A stretch of 42,788 nt of DNA from an uncultured bacterium. GTDB lineage: Bacteria > Planctomycetota > UBA1135 > GCA-002686595. The stretch spans positions 1 through 42,788 of the forward strand of contig CALEMP010000167.1 of the NCBI GenBank assembly GCA_937910685.1, in the 5' to 3' direction. Below the pieces are notes generated by a model, which worked only from the letters and a program-made list of their open reading frames with translations, did not search any database and was not told where the DNA came from. The position numbers and the translations under genes were made by a program. This document shows, in pieces, positions 15,920 through 25,047 of the stretch (its first letter is position 1; every line of letters begins with the position of its first letter).

Positions 15920-17686
15920 ATGCTCCAATCGACCCCCACCCTCATCCTGCGGAACTTGCTCATGCTCCTGCTGGCCCTGCTCCCCACCGTGAGCCACGCA
16001 TTCGCCCAGGACACTCCCTTTGAGTTAGATCTCAAGGAAGCCATTGACCCCTCGATCCGCTGGATGCGCAGCCAGCAGGACCGTGAAAACGGCAGCTACG
16101 GCACCATCGAAAGCACCGCCTGGGTGCTACATGCCATGGCCAGCAGCCCCCGCAATTACGACCGCAGGGACGGAGCTTTTGTGCGTGATGGGGTGCGTTG
16201 GCTCATTGCACAACAGGAGGAAGACGGAGCCTACGGAGCCACGTCCCTCACCCCCGATGCTCGGCTCAAGAACACCTCCATTGCTTCGGTTGCGCTCTAT
16301 CACTTCTTGGACGAGACCACCCGGGATGGATATGCGAAGGGTTTGATGTTCTTGGCTTCCAAAGGGGTGGACGATCCCCAGGGTGTACTGCCGAGTCGCA
16401 CCAAGGACCGGGCCGAAGCGGGCAAGCGAGCGGTGCGCCTCTTGGCTGCCCGGCAAGCCAATTTTTCCTGGGGGGATTCCCTGCAACTCACGGCCCAGCG
16501 GGTGGCGGAACTCTCCCAGTACCGCAACCTCTTGAAGCCCGCCAGCAGCAGCGCCGGGGATGCGGCAGCCCTGCCCACCTGGACTCCCAAGGACGCCAAG
16601 CGCACGGACCAAGCCATCGCTAAGGGAGCCGCGTACCTCTTGACCCAACAGGTGGAACCCGGTCGTTGGGGCAGCCCCCGGGGAGCGGATGCTGGCATCA
16701 GCGCCATGGTCCTAGGCGCCCTTTCTGCGGTCCCCGAGCCCCGGCAAAAGGAAATTCAGGAGGCACTCGATCAAGGCCTCAAGTGGCTCGCTTCTTTGCA
16801 GCATGAGGATGGCTCGATCCACACGGGGATGTTGGCCAACTATGTAACTTCCGCATCGATCATGGCCCTCTCCCGGGCTAAGGGGGACCAATTCGATGAA
16901 GTCCTGCAAAAGGCCCAGGCTTACATCGTGCAATTGCAGGCGGACGAGGGCGAGGGGTATTCTGCTGGCGACCGATATTATGGGGGCATCGGCTATGGAG
17001 GCGATGAGCGCCCGGACCTGTCCAATCTGCAAATGGCCCTCGACGCCCTTTCCGCATCGGGACTCAAGCAAGACCATGAAGCCTACGCCCGGGCGATCAA
17101 GTTCTTAGAGCGCTGCCAAAATCGGTCCGAGTCGAATGACATTCAAATTCTCGAAGAGGGCGTGATCATCCAGTCCGGCGAGGACGGGGGCGCTGGCTAT
17201 GCTCCGGGATCGAGCAAGGCGGAGTACGAGATCACCACCCGGGACGGAAAGCGGGTCAAGGTGCCCCGCTCCTATGGTTCCATGACCTACGCCCTGTTCA
17301 AGTGCTATCTGCTGGCGGGCCTCGATCGCGAAGACCCCCGGGTGCAAGCCGCGTGGCATTGGCTGGGCCTGCATTGGACCCTGGACCAAAACCCGGGCTT
17401 TGAAGCTTCCCGGGATCCAACTGCCGCCTACCAGGGATTGTTCTATTACTACCAGGGTATGGCCCGCGCCCTTGACCTCTCGGGCGCCGAGAACATCACC
17501 GACGCGGAAGGCATCGTCCACCCCTGGCGCACGGAATTGAGCGCACGCATCGTGACCCTGCAAAGCCGCATCGACGGTTCCTGGGTCAACGTCAACGCCC
17601 CTCGCTGGTGGGAAGGCAACCCAGTGTTGGCCACCAGCTACGCCCTGTCGACCCTGGACGCCTGCCGGGTCCCCGAGGGCCGCTAG
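15920..17686 (+). CDS. secreted terpene-cyclase/prenyltransferase-type alpha-toroid protein with QW-like repeats
   Basis: 588 residues. A signal peptide (hydrophobic core about 9-24, cleavage near SHAFAQ) precedes repeated helical units with QW-like motifs: QQDRENGSYG, QQEEDGAYG, QQVEPGRWG, QHEDGSI and QSRIDGSW. This is the (alpha/alpha) toroid of squalene-hopene cyclase and related proteins. I find no DxDD protonation motif, and the protein is exported, so a cyclase reaction is unlikely. Exported QW-toroid proteins of unknown role are frequent in Planctomycetota. ATG 15920 gives the best signal peptide; ATG 15962 is possible. No TAnnnT element sits at the leaderless distance here. Confidence 0.8.
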   Translation: MLQSTPTLILRNLLMLLLALLPTVSHAFAQDTPFELDLKEAIDPSIRWMRSQQDRENGSYGTIESTAWVLHAMASSPRNYDRRDGAFVRDGVRWLIAQQEEDGAYGATSLTPDARLKNTSIASVALYHFLDETTRDGYAKGLMFLASKGVDDPQGVLPSRTKDRAEAGKRAVRLLAARQANFSWGDSLQLTAQRVAELSQYRNLLKPASSSAGDAAALPTWTPKDAKRTDQAIAKGAAYLLTQQVEPGRWGSPRGADAGISAMVLGALSAVPEPRQKEIQEALDQGLKWLASLQHEDGSIHTGMLANYVTSASIMALSRAKGDQFDEVLQKAQAYIVQLQADEGEGYSAGDRYYGGIGYGGDERPDLSNLQMALDALSASGLKQDHEAYARAIKFLERCQNRSESNDIQILEEGVIIQSGEDGGAGYAPGSSKAEYEITTRDGKRVKVPRSYGSMTYALFKCYLLAGLDREDPRVQAAWHWLGLHWTLDQNPGFEASRDPTAAYQGLFYYYQGMARALDLSGAENITDAEGIVHPWRTELSARIVTLQSRIDGSWVNVNAPRWWEGNPVLATSYALSTLDACRVPEGR

Positions 17687-17836
17687 GGCCGGGAGAGCGA
17701 GGATCCCAGGCAGGGTTCTTGGGCCTCGGGTAGGGTGTCTATCCCCCGCCGCCTATCCACCGCAGCGCGGGTGTTCGCCATGCCCAAGCCCGAGAGAACC
17801 GTACCAGCCCGAAGCCCAAGGCCCAACGCATTGGGA

Positions 17837-19039
17837 ATGGCTCAGTTCCTGTACCTGACCCACGAAGCCCCTTGGCCCGCCGATGCGGGGCACAAGCTGC
17901 GTTACACCCAAGTGATTCGCAGCCTGGGGCGCCTTGGGCAAGTGCACTTCGCGGCTTTCACGGGCCCCGATGCCCGAGATCCGCGTACGCCCCAAGAGGT
18001 CCCTGGCTACGGGACCAAAAGTCACCTGCTGGTGCCCCGCCCCATCCGCATCCGACGCCGCCCATTGACTTTGCTGCGCACCGGAATCCTATCCCTCATC
18101 ACCGGCGCGCCCTACTCAGAACTGAAGTTCATGGACGCGCGCATGACCCAGGGAATGAAGCAAGTGCTCCACAGAGTCCAACCCACAGCGGCCCTGGCAA
18201 CCCTGCCAATGCTGCAGTACCTCTCGGCATTGCCCCAGGGAACCAAGCGAATCCTCGACAGCCACAACATCGAACATCTGCTGTGGGAGCAGGCAGCCAG
18301 TTTGGTCCCCGGACATCTAAAGCCTTTCGTACGCCGTGAAGCATCCCTCCTGAAGGCCAGAGAAATCAAGGCGTGGAACGAAGTCGATTGCATCCTGACC
18401 ATCTGCGATGAAGACGCGGACACGATCCGCTCTATGACTCCGCGACCGGTGGTCACGGTTCCACCGGTGTTGGATGCGCCTGAGGTGATCAATATCTCGA
18501 GTTCCCCCAAGTACGATGGGGCGCTACTGGGGGTTTGGACCTGGGGCCCCAATGAAATCGCCCTACGAGATTTGCTGAACGCCTTGGAGCGTCGAAGGAG
18601 CAAAACTCCATTGCGGCTTGCGATTGCCGGTCGCGGCATCCGGCCCGCACTCGCCCAAAACCTGCAACGAGCAGGGGCAGAGGTGCTGGGTCACGTGGAG
18701 GATCTGGCCGGATTCTATAGGAACACCCGTTGCGTGATTGCGCCCTATCACCTTGGGGGGGGTGTGCGACTCAAGGTCCTCGAAGCCCTGACCCACGGGG
18801 TTCCGGTGTTAGGGACACCACTTGCCCTGCGGGGGATTCGTGGGGACCCGCAAATGGGCACGCTCATGGGCGGGGAAGCCGACGATTTGCTCGAACAGGC
18901 CCATGCCCTACGCCAAGATCCTTCTTCCGGGGACGCGTTAGCCCAAAACGCCTTGCTGCGCGTGGCTCAATTCCATGGGGAGCACCATGCCCACTCGGCC
19001 CTCGCCGATCTGCTGGCCAAAGCTGGAATTCCCATTTGA
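17837..19039 (+). CDS. glycosyltransferase family 4 (GT-B)
   Basis: 400 residues from ATG 17837. The N-terminal FLYLTHEAPWPADAGHKLR resembles the start of sugar transferases of exopolysaccharide/PEP-CTERM clusters. The C-terminal Rossmann half carries LAIAGRG, LGHVEDLAGFYRNTRCVIAPYH and GGGVRLKVLEALTHGVPVLGT, the nucleotide-sugar-binding E-x7-like block of GT4. It probably moves a sugar from a nucleotide donor onto a glycan or lipid at the cytoplasmic face; donor and acceptor are unknown. The frame is open from GTG 17735, with ATG 17780 also possible. I prefer 17837 because the first conserved strand follows immediately. Confidence 0.85.
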   Translation: MAQFLYLTHEAPWPADAGHKLRYTQVIRSLGRLGQVHFAAFTGPDARDPRTPQEVPGYGTKSHLLVPRPIRIRRRPLTLLRTGILSLITGAPYSELKFMDARMTQGMKQVLHRVQPTAALATLPMLQYLSALPQGTKRILDSHNIEHLLWEQAASLVPGHLKPFVRREASLLKAREIKAWNEVDCILTICDEDADTIRSMTPRPVVTVPPVLDAPEVINISSSPKYDGALLGVWTWGPNEIALRDLLNALERRRSKTPLRLAIAGRGIRPALAQNLQRAGAEVLGHVEDLAGFYRNTRCVIAPYHLGGGVRLKVLEALTHGVPVLGTPLALRGIRGDPQMGTLMGGEADDLLEQAHALRQDPSSGDALAQNALLRVAQFHGEHHAHSALADLLAKAGIPI

Positions 19040-19101
19040 GAGCAGAACCCCAACCCTCAATCCGTGGGAACAGAGCGCGGCCCTAGCGATGCTTAAAAAG
19101 C

Positions 19102-19107
19102 TATGCT
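19102..19107 (+). promoter_or_regulatory. candidate -10 (TAnnnT) of the FAH-M48 operon, leaderless spacing
   Basis: TATGCT, then AGCCCC and the ATG at 19114. It is the closest match to the TATAAT consensus among the six such sites. Confidence 0.55.
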
Positions 19108-19113
19108 AGCCCC

Positions 19114-20007
19114 ATGAACACGCCAAGGCCCCAGATCCCCCGCATCTATGCAAACCCCGCAAGTGGATTGCTGCTTGAATACGCCGATCGCTGGTATGAC
19201 CTGAGTGCTTGGGCCTCGGCTGCGGGACACCCGAGTCAGTTGCTCGAGTTGATTACCAGCGGCCTCTTGCATAGGGACCAATTCGCAGACTCCCTGCCCG
19301 GTTCCGGGTCCAGCGATTGGATTGAGGTTCCAACCCCCGACCTCGACAGGTGGGATCCGCCCCTCAGCCGGCCGGAGGTGGGCAAGGTGCTCTGCCTCGG
19401 CAAGAACTTCGCCGCCCACGCGGCAGAATTCGGCGAACAGGTGCCCACAGAACCCCTTTGGTTTGGAAAGTTACCCGACACCATCGTGGGCCACGGAGCC
19501 CAAGTCACCGTGCGCCCCTGGTACACCGATCGCGTGGACCACGAAGCTGAAGTGGCCCTGGTGATTAGCAAGCAAGGCAGCGACCTGACCCTGGAAAACG
19601 CCATGGAATACGTGGGCGGTTGGATGGTGGCCAACGACCTCACCGCTCGCAGCATGCAGGGTGACCACCGCAAACTCGGGCACCCCTGGATGCCCGCAAA
19701 AAACATGGACGGCTTCTTGCCCCTGGGACCTTGTTTGGTGCCCGCTGGATTTATTGATCCCCACGATCTGCGGGTCACCTGTCAGGTGGGCACCGAGTTG
19801 CGTCAAGATGCGAGCACCCAGGACCTGGTGGTGCGCGTGGAACCCGCCCTGGTAGCCCTGTCCAAACACCTAACCCTCTACCCCGGAGACATCGTCTTGA
19901 TGGGTACCCCCGAGGGAGTCGGTCCCCTACAAGACGGGGACCAGGTTGTGTGTGACGTGGATCAAATCGGAGCCCTCAGCACGCGTATCCTGCGCCCCAA
20001 ATCCTAG
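19114..20007 (+). CDS. fumarylacetoacetate hydrolase (FAH) family protein
   Basis: 297 residues. The FAH-fold core is complete: GKVLCLGKNFAAHAAEFG, DHEAEVALVI with the ExE metal ligands, VANDLTARSMQ, LGPCLVPA, and the closing GDIVLMGTPEGVGPL. Members hydrolyse, decarboxylate or isomerise beta-diketo or oxo acids in aromatic degradation and related pathways. The ~60-residue N-terminal lobe matches the usual size. Neither the substrate nor a pathway neighbour is visible, so no gene symbol is given. The promoter-proximal ATG has TATGCT 6 nt upstream. The M48 gene follows after 7 bp. Confidence 0.9.
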   Translation: MNTPRPQIPRIYANPASGLLLEYADRWYDLSAWASAAGHPSQLLELITSGLLHRDQFADSLPGSGSSDWIEVPTPDLDRWDPPLSRPEVGKVLCLGKNFAAHAAEFGEQVPTEPLWFGKLPDTIVGHGAQVTVRPWYTDRVDHEAEVALVISKQGSDLTLENAMEYVGGWMVANDLTARSMQGDHRKLGHPWMPAKNMDGFLPLGPCLVPAGFIDPHDLRVTCQVGTELRQDASTQDLVVRVEPALVALSKHLTLYPGDIVLMGTPEGVGPLQDGDQVVCDVDQIGALSTRILRPKS

Positions 20008-20014
20008 GAATTCC

Positions 20015-21133
20015 ATGCACCCCGAAACCTTCTCCGGACAGCTTCGCGACCCTTCGCTCATCAGCCCAGACCAAAGCCACAGCTCCGTTGCGGTGACTCT
20101 AGAGCTCAACACCCAGGGCATGAGCGCCAAACCCGAGGGAGATCCCCCGCGCCTATTAGCCTGGAGCGGCATGCGCATGCGCAAGAACGAGGCGGGTGCC
20201 CTGGAGTTTTTCCAGGGAGGTTTGGCTGTTAGCTGCACCGATCCTGACATCTTGCGCGTGGTGGAAAGCCTCGCGGGCAACGACCTGGGCAATGACATCT
20301 CGAGGGTCCACGGGGATACGGTTTCGGGCCCCTGGCGCACGCGCCTGGGCTGCGTTGCATTCGTTGCGTTCTGCATCTGGGCGCTGGTCAAAATGCCCGC
20401 CTGCTTTAGCGCAGTCACGGATGGAGTGGCGGATAGCGTGCCCTATTCTGCGGACGAGACCATCGGCGAACTCGCCGATAAATCCATGCCTACCAATGGC
20501 ACGGAGATCACCGACCCCCAGGTGCGCGGAGCCATCGAGGTGATGCTCAACCGCATCGCCCCCTACCGCTGTTTGCCCGATGCGGAATTCAAATTCAAAG
20601 TCGTGCGCAATCCAACGATCAACGCATTTGCGCTGCCCGGTGGTTACATCACGGTATTCAGCGGCCTCATAGAAAAAGCCACCAGCCCCGAACAGGTCGC
20701 CGGGGTCTTGGCCCACGAGATCGCCCACGTGACCAAGCGTCACGGCATCAACCGCATCGTCAAGGCCGCGGGCGCGGCGACGGTGCTGGCGGTCACCGTG
20801 GGTGATATGGGAGGCCTCCAAAACGCGGCCATGGAGGTCCTGACAGCGGTCACCATGAACGGCTACGGACGCTTGGACGAAAGCGAAGCGGATCAGGAAG
20901 GGGTTCGCATGTTGATCGCAGCCCACATCGACCCGGAAGGTTTGGCTGAGTTCTTTGAAACCCTCGAAGAGGAACAGGACGGCGAAATCCCCGTCTGGAT
21001 GAGCACCCACCCCAAACCCGGGGGCCGAGCCCAAGCGGTGCGCGATCAGGTCTTCGAGTTGTCCAGCACCCCTGACTGGGAGCCACTGGACATCGACTGG
21101 GACGCGGTCATCGAGCGCCTCGACCAGGTCTAG
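20015..21133 (+). CDS. M48-family membrane metallopeptidase
   Basis: 372 residues. A transmembrane segment spans about 111-127. The peptidase domain follows with NAFALPGGYITVFSGLI, the zinc motif HEIAH at 234-238, and the third ligand in DESEADQEG (about 288-295). This resembles HtpX/Oma1/BepA-type M48 enzymes in envelope quality control. The first 110 residues are a cytosolic-type domain without clear family. The enzyme's active domain would face the periplasm if the N-terminus is inside. ATG 20015 was chosen 7 bp after the FAH stop. The stop TAG is within CTAG (21130-21133), shared with the convergent DAHP synthase gene. Confidence 0.9.
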   Translation: MHPETFSGQLRDPSLISPDQSHSSVAVTLELNTQGMSAKPEGDPPRLLAWSGMRMRKNEAGALEFFQGGLAVSCTDPDILRVVESLAGNDLGNDISRVHGDTVSGPWRTRLGCVAFVAFCIWALVKMPACFSAVTDGVADSVPYSADETIGELADKSMPTNGTEITDPQVRGAIEVMLNRIAPYRCLPDAEFKFKVVRNPTINAFALPGGYITVFSGLIEKATSPEQVAGVLAHEIAHVTKRHGINRIVKAAGAATVLAVTVGDMGGLQNAAMEVLTAVTMNGYGRLDESEADQEGVRMLIAAHIDPEGLAEFFETLEEEQDGEIPVWMSTHPKPGGRAQAVRDQVFELSSTPDWEPLDIDWDAVIERLDQV

Positions 21134-22188
21134 CCCCCGGTGGGACGGCCCACAGGTCGGGGCAATTGCTGCGCCAGGTGTCGCCCGCCCACCGCCGCAT
21201 AGACCCGGGCGTCCGCCACCAAGCCGGCCAGCTCGCCGGGCAGCAGGGCCTGGCCCCCGTCGCTCTTGGCATCTTCGGGACGGGCGTGAACTTCCACCGC
21301 GAGACCGTCCGCACCAGCCGCAAGGGCAGCCCGGGACAAGGGAGGAATCAGTCCGGGAATCCCGGCCGCATGGCTTGGGTCCACCATGATCGGCAGGTGG
21401 GACCATTGCTGCATGAGGGGCAAAACCGTCAGGTCCAAGGTGTTGCGCGTAGCAGGCTCGAAGGTGCGGATGCCACGCTCGCAGAAAATCACATTGTCGC
21501 AACCGTGGGCCGCGAGATACTCGGCGGACTGCAGCCACTCCTTGATGGTGGCGGACAAGCCACGCTTGAGCAGCACCGGCCGGCGGGCGGTGGCCACGGA
21601 TTTGAGCAGGGTGAAGTTCTGCATATTGCGTGCACCGATTTGCAAGCAGTCCACATCGTGATCGAGGAACGCTGGCAATTGCGCCGCGTCCATGATCTCG
21701 CTGATGATCGGCATGCCATAGCGCAAGCCCGCCTCCTTCAGCAGGTACAAACCTTCCTGCCCGAGCCCCTGAAAAGCATAGGGCGACGTGCGAGGCTTAA
21801 ACGCGCCCCCGCGCAAAATGTGCGCCCCGGCCTTATGGGCACAGCGCGCAGCATCATCGAGTTGCTCGGGGGTTTCCACGGAACAGGGTCCCGCGATCAC
21901 CACCACGCTGCCACCACCCACGGGCACTCCACCCACCCTGACCACCGAGGGGCCATCTCGGAAACTGCTGTCCACCCGGCGCCATTCTCCCACGGGGTGC
22001 ACGACGGATTCGACCTCGTCGAGGGCATCGATGCGCCCTGCAAGTTCGGAGTCCACCTTGTCGAGGGTGGCGATGATCGGGCGGTTCATCTCTGGACTGC
22101 GCGAGGTACGCACCCCCGAGGTTTCAAGCATTGCAGTGATCGCTGCCACACGCGCTTCGGGCGTCCCGGGCCAAAGGCGCAAAATCAT
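21130..22188 (-). CDS. aroF: 3-deoxy-7-phosphoheptulonate (DAHP) synthase with N-terminal regulatory domain
   Basis: 352 residues. Residues 1 to about 75 form the ferredoxin-like regulatory domain known from the Thermotoga maritima enzyme. The TIM-barrel core shows IAGPCSVE, LRGGAFKPRTSPYAFQGLG, QIGARNMQNF, CERGIRTFE and VDPSHAAG, with the metal-binding cysteine, histidine and glutamate in place. It condenses PEP and erythrose-4-phosphate, the first step of the shikimate pathway, and in this class the N-domain binds aromatic amino acids for feedback. It is the last gene of the trp operon and overlaps the chorismate-mutase-like gene by 4 nt, so tryptophan control also reaches pathway entry. 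Confidence 0.94.
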   Translation of the reverse strand: MILRLWPGTPEARVAAITAMLETSGVRTSRSPEMNRPIIATLDKVDSELAGRIDALDEVESVVHPVGEWRRVDSSFRDGPSVVRVGGVPVGGGSVVVIAGPCSVETPEQLDDAARCAHKAGAHILRGGAFKPRTSPYAFQGLGQEGLYLLKEAGLRYGMPIISEIMDAAQLPAFLDHDVDCLQIGARNMQNFTLLKSVATARRPVLLKRGLSATIKEWLQSAEYLAAHGCDNVIFCERGIRTFEPATRNTLDLTVLPLMQQWSHLPIMVDPSHAAGIPGLIPPLSRAALAAGADGLAVEVHARPEDAKSDGGQALLPGELAGLVADARVYAAVGGRHLAQQLPRPVGRPTGG

Positions 22189-22406
22189 CGCGAACCTCCC
22201 TTGGACGGGCTGGTGCCCTTTTCGATCGCCTCAAATACCGCGGGCAAGCGCTCGGGATCAAAGTCCCCGCTGGCTCGCAGGAGCAAGTCCTCAAGGTTGG
22301 CCGGTGCGCTCACGTCCTGCTCGGCAAGGAGCCTCGCGCGCTCCTCCAACAGATTCAAAAGGGCACGGTCGAGAAAGGCTAGGTGATTTCTAGTTTGGGG
22401 TTGCAT
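22185..22406 (-). CDS. small AroQ-type chorismate-mutase-like protein
   Basis: 73 residues. The first helix follows the AroQ pattern: R6-NHLAFLD, then LLNLLEERARLL, so R6 and R23 match R11 and R28 of E. coli chorismate mutase. The segment from about residue 37 (LEDLLLRAS...AVFEAIEKG) resembles the second and third helices. The lysine equivalent to K39 is missing, and the protein is about 20 residues shorter than usual. It may be a weak enzyme or a regulatory partner: in several bacteria a chorismate-mutase domain is fused to DAHP synthase and gives feedback control. Here it is a separate gene overlapping the DAHP-synthase start by 4 nt, 9 nt after trpA. Confidence 0.68.
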   Translation of the reverse strand: MQPQTRNHLAFLDRALLNLLEERARLLAEQDVSAPANLEDLLLRASGDFDPERLPAVFEAIEKGTSPSKGGSR

Positions 22407-22415
22407 GGTTGATTC

Positions 22416-23231
22416 CTAGTCCGGTTGAGCCCCACAGAGGGCCGCTACAAAGTCAAAGGCCGCCTGGGCCCCATCTTGATCGGTGCCTTTGGTCCGGTGC
22501 AAGTGTTGCACAAGAGCACTGCCCGAAATGGCCAAATCCGTATGTCCCGCCAAAGCCGTAATATCCCCCGGCGTGGCCACGCCAAAGCCCACGGCCATGG
22601 GAGTCGATCCGGCCAAGTCGCGCACCTGGTCCAGCCAGCGCAACACTTCCGCATCAAAATGAGTGCGCTGTCCCGTGACCCCCACCCGGCCCACGCAGTA
22701 CAGGAAACCGCTGGAAGCCTCGGCGGCCGCCCGAATGCGCGCTGGGGAGGAACGCGGGGTGGCGAAGAACACCGTACCCAAGTCCAACTCCTCACAGGCA
22801 TCTTGTAACTCACCGGCCAGCTCGGGCGGCAGGTCGGGCACGACAAAACCGTCGCCTCCCACTGTGGCGAGGCGCTCGGCGCTGGCCCGTAAACCGCCCA
22901 GACCCACAAAGAGAGGATTGGTGTAGGAAAAAAGCAGCACTGCCATTTGGCCCCCCTCCTGGCGATAGCGCTGGATCAGATCCAGGGTGCCGGTCGGAGT
23001 CATGCCCCCTTCCAAGCTGCGTTCGGCTGCCGCTTGCAAAACAGGTCCATCCGCTAAGGGATCAGAAAAGGGCAGGCCTAACTCCACGCAGACCGCCCCT
23101 GCTTTTTCGATGGCGTGTAGGGCAGCGAGGGTGCGTCCCAGACCTCCGTCTCCGGCGGTCAAGTAGGGCGCAATTCCGGGGCAGCCCCCCTTCCGGCCGG
23201 CCTCTAGGGCAGCTTGCAAACGGGGGTTCAT
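22416..23231 (-). CDS. trpA: tryptophan synthase alpha subunit
   Basis: 271 residues, normal length. The TIM-barrel motifs are clear: [31 protein letters not shown] with the catalytic E (cf. E49) and D (cf. D60), [14 protein letters not shown], and GVATPGDI near the phosphate-binding end. The subunit cleaves indole-3-glycerol phosphate and passes indole to TrpB. The ATG overlaps the trpB stop by 4 nt, as expected for a stoichiometric alpha2beta2 complex. Confidence 0.97.
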   Translation of the reverse strand: MNPRLQAALEAGRKGGCPGIAPYLTAGDGGLGRTLAALHAIEKAGAVCVELGLPFSDPLADGPVLQAAAERSLEGGMTPTGTLDLIQRYRQEGGQMAVLLFSYTNPLFVGLGGLRASAERLATVGGDGFVVPDLPPELAGELQDACEELDLGTVFFATPRSSPARIRAAAEASSGFLYCVGRVGVTGQRTHFDAEVLRWLDQVRDLAGSTPMAVGFGVATPGDITALAGHTDLAISGSALVQHLHRTKGTDQDGAQAAFDFVAALCGAQPD

Positions 23232-24412
23232 GCTTGACCTCCCAAAAGGGGCAAGACCGTATCCAGGTCCTTGTCACCCCGGCCGGAAAGCCCAAGCACC
23301 ACTTGTTTGCCGCGCCATTCTTCCCGGTGGCTCATGAGCCAACCGAGTGCATGGGAGGATTCAAGGGCGGGCAAAACCCCTTCCAAGCGAGCAAGGGCCG
23401 CGAAGCCCTCCAGAGCTTCATCATCCATCGCGGTTTCATAACGGGCCCGACCAATGTCCGCCAGGTGCGCGTGTTCGGGGCCCACGGCGGGATAGTCCAA
23501 ACCTGCGCTAATCGAATGGGTGCCTTGGATTTGACCGTGCTCATCGGCGAGCACCAGGGTCCGGCATCCGTGCAGCACACCCTCTTGCCCACCGAGCCAA
23601 CGGGCCGCGTGCTCTCCCGGCTCCGATCCGCGCCCACCCGCTTCCACGCCCACGAGGGTGACGGAGTCATGGGGCACAAAAGCCCGGAAGAGCCCAATCG
23701 CATTGGATCCGCCCCCCACGCAAGCCACGGCCAAGTCCGGTAGGGACCCATCCCCTTGCGCTTGGAATTGCTGCTTGGCTTCGTCACCGATTACCTGATG
23801 AAAGGCGGCCACCATGGTGGGGAAAGGGTGAGGTCCAAGGGCAGAACCCAAGAGGTAATGGGCATCGGGATCGGAAACCCAAGCTCGCAGGGCTTCGTTC
23901 ACCGCGTCCTTGAGTGTGCGCTGGCCACTCTTGACCGGCTCGACTCGCGCCCCGAGCAAGTGCATGCGCTCCACGTTCGGCCGCTGACGTTGCATATCGA
24001 CCTCCCCCATGTAGACCACGCATTCCAAACCAAGCAAGGCGCAAACCGTAGCACTGGCAACACCGTGTTGGCCCGCTCCGGTCTCCGCCAGAATGCGTGT
24101 CTTGCCCATGCGCTTAGCCAAGAGTGCTTGGCCTAGGGCGTTGTTCAACTTGTGGGCACCCGTGTGCAATAGGTCCTCACGTTTGATCCACAGGTCCAAA
24201 CCCCATTCTTGACTCAGGCGCCGGGCATGAAAGAGGGGCGTTGCCCTTCCCGCAAAGTCCCGCCTCAGGCGCTGGAGCTCCTGTTCAAACGCCCCGTCAC
24301 CAGTGGCTTCGATGTAAGCCGCCTCCAATTCCAAGAGCGCCGGCATCAGGGTCTCTGGTGCATAGCAACCACCGAAGCGGCCAAAGTGCGTGGGCAATTG
24401 GAAGGTACTCAT
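23228..24412 (-). CDS. trpB: tryptophan synthase beta subunit
   Basis: 394 residues. The PLP lysine is K88 in [13 protein letters not shown]. The glycine-rich phosphate loop [10 protein letters not shown] and the N-terminal [21 protein letters not shown] belong to the TrpB1 class that pairs with TrpA. It joins indole and serine to make tryptophan. Its start overlaps the trpF stop and its stop overlaps the trpA start, each by 4 nt. Confidence 0.97.
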   Translation of the reverse strand: MSTFQLPTHFGRFGGCYAPETLMPALLELEAAYIEATGDGAFEQELQRLRRDFAGRATPLFHARRLSQEWGLDLWIKREDLLHTGAHKLNNALGQALLAKRMGKTRILAETGAGQHGVASATVCALLGLECVVYMGEVDMQRQRPNVERMHLLGARVEPVKSGQRTLKDAVNEALRAWVSDPDAHYLLGSALGPHPFPTMVAAFHQVIGDEAKQQFQAQGDGSLPDLAVACVGGGSNAIGLFRAFVPHDSVTLVGVEAGGRGSEPGEHAARWLGGQEGVLHGCRTLVLADEHGQIQGTHSISAGLDYPAVGPEHAHLADIGRARYETAMDDEALEGFAALARLEGVLPALESSHALGWLMSHREEWRGKQVVLGLSGRGDKDLDTVLPLLGGQA

Positions 24413-25047
24413 GATGGACTCTCCTGTTGAGCAAAAGCGCGCTGAGCATGGCGCACAAAGTCACGGACACGCTGGGGATCTTTTTGGCCCGGTGAACTCT
24501 CCAGCCGCGAAGAAGCGTCGACCCCTAGGGGGCATGTGGCCCGAATCGCAGAGGCCACGGTTTCGGGGTCGAGGCCCCCAGCCAGGAGGCAGGGCCCCGT
24601 GGCCGCAAGCTCCCGGGCGCAGGTCTGATCCACCAAGAGACCACTGCCCCCGGCGGAAGAGGGATGGTCCAACACAAAGCCCTCAGCCACTCCAAACCAA
24701 CGGGCCATTTGCACCAATGCTCCCTCCTGCACGCCAATGCGCCGGAGGATCGAAAATCCAAAACCCTTGAAGACCTCTGGGTCTTGGTCGCCACACAGTT
24801 GCAGGAAAGTCGCGCCGCTGTTTTCCATCAAGCGCGCAAGGGCTGCGACCTCACCGTCCACCACCACCAAGACGCTGGCCTTGCCCTCGGGCACAAGGGC
24901 CACGAGGGGCACCAGATCAGCTTCTGACACATGCCGGGGAGAGGGCTCATGGTGCACGAACCCAAACAGATCCGCCCCGGCTTCCACCCCAGCGCGCACG
25001 TCCTCCCCGCGGGTCAAACCGCAGATCTTGATTGTGGCAGGCTTCAT
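24409..25047 (-). CDS. trpF: phosphoribosylanthranilate isomerase
   Basis: 212 residues from ATG 25047. [25 protein letters not shown] contains the catalytic cysteine of the family, and [16 protein letters not shown] with GVDASSRLE carries the phosphate-binding and catalytic-aspartate region. It converts PRA to CdRP in tryptophan synthesis. The frame is open for seven more codons upstream, but ATG 25047 makes a 4-nt overlap with trpC like all neighbouring junctions, so I prefer it. Confidence 0.95.
   Translation of the reverse strand: MKPATIKICGLTRGEDVRAGVEAGADLFGFVHHEPSPRHVSEADLVPLVALVPEGKASVLVVVDGEVAALARLMENSGATFLQLCGDQDPEVFKGFGFSILRRIGVQEGALVQMARWFGVAEGFVLDHPSSAGGSGLLVDQTCARELAATGPCLLAGGLDPETVASAIRATCPLGVDASSRLESSPGQKDPQRVRDFVRHAQRAFAQQESPS

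Noticed and set aside
20156..21538. 460-codon minus-strand ORF
   Set aside because: It is antisense to the M48 protease with its HEIAH motif and runs into DAHP synthase in another frame; composition is low-complexity G/R/H as expected from a GC-rich shadow.
21166..22386. 406-codon plus-strand ORF
   Set aside because: Antisense to DAHP synthase, which has all family motifs; the plus-strand product matches nothing I recognise.
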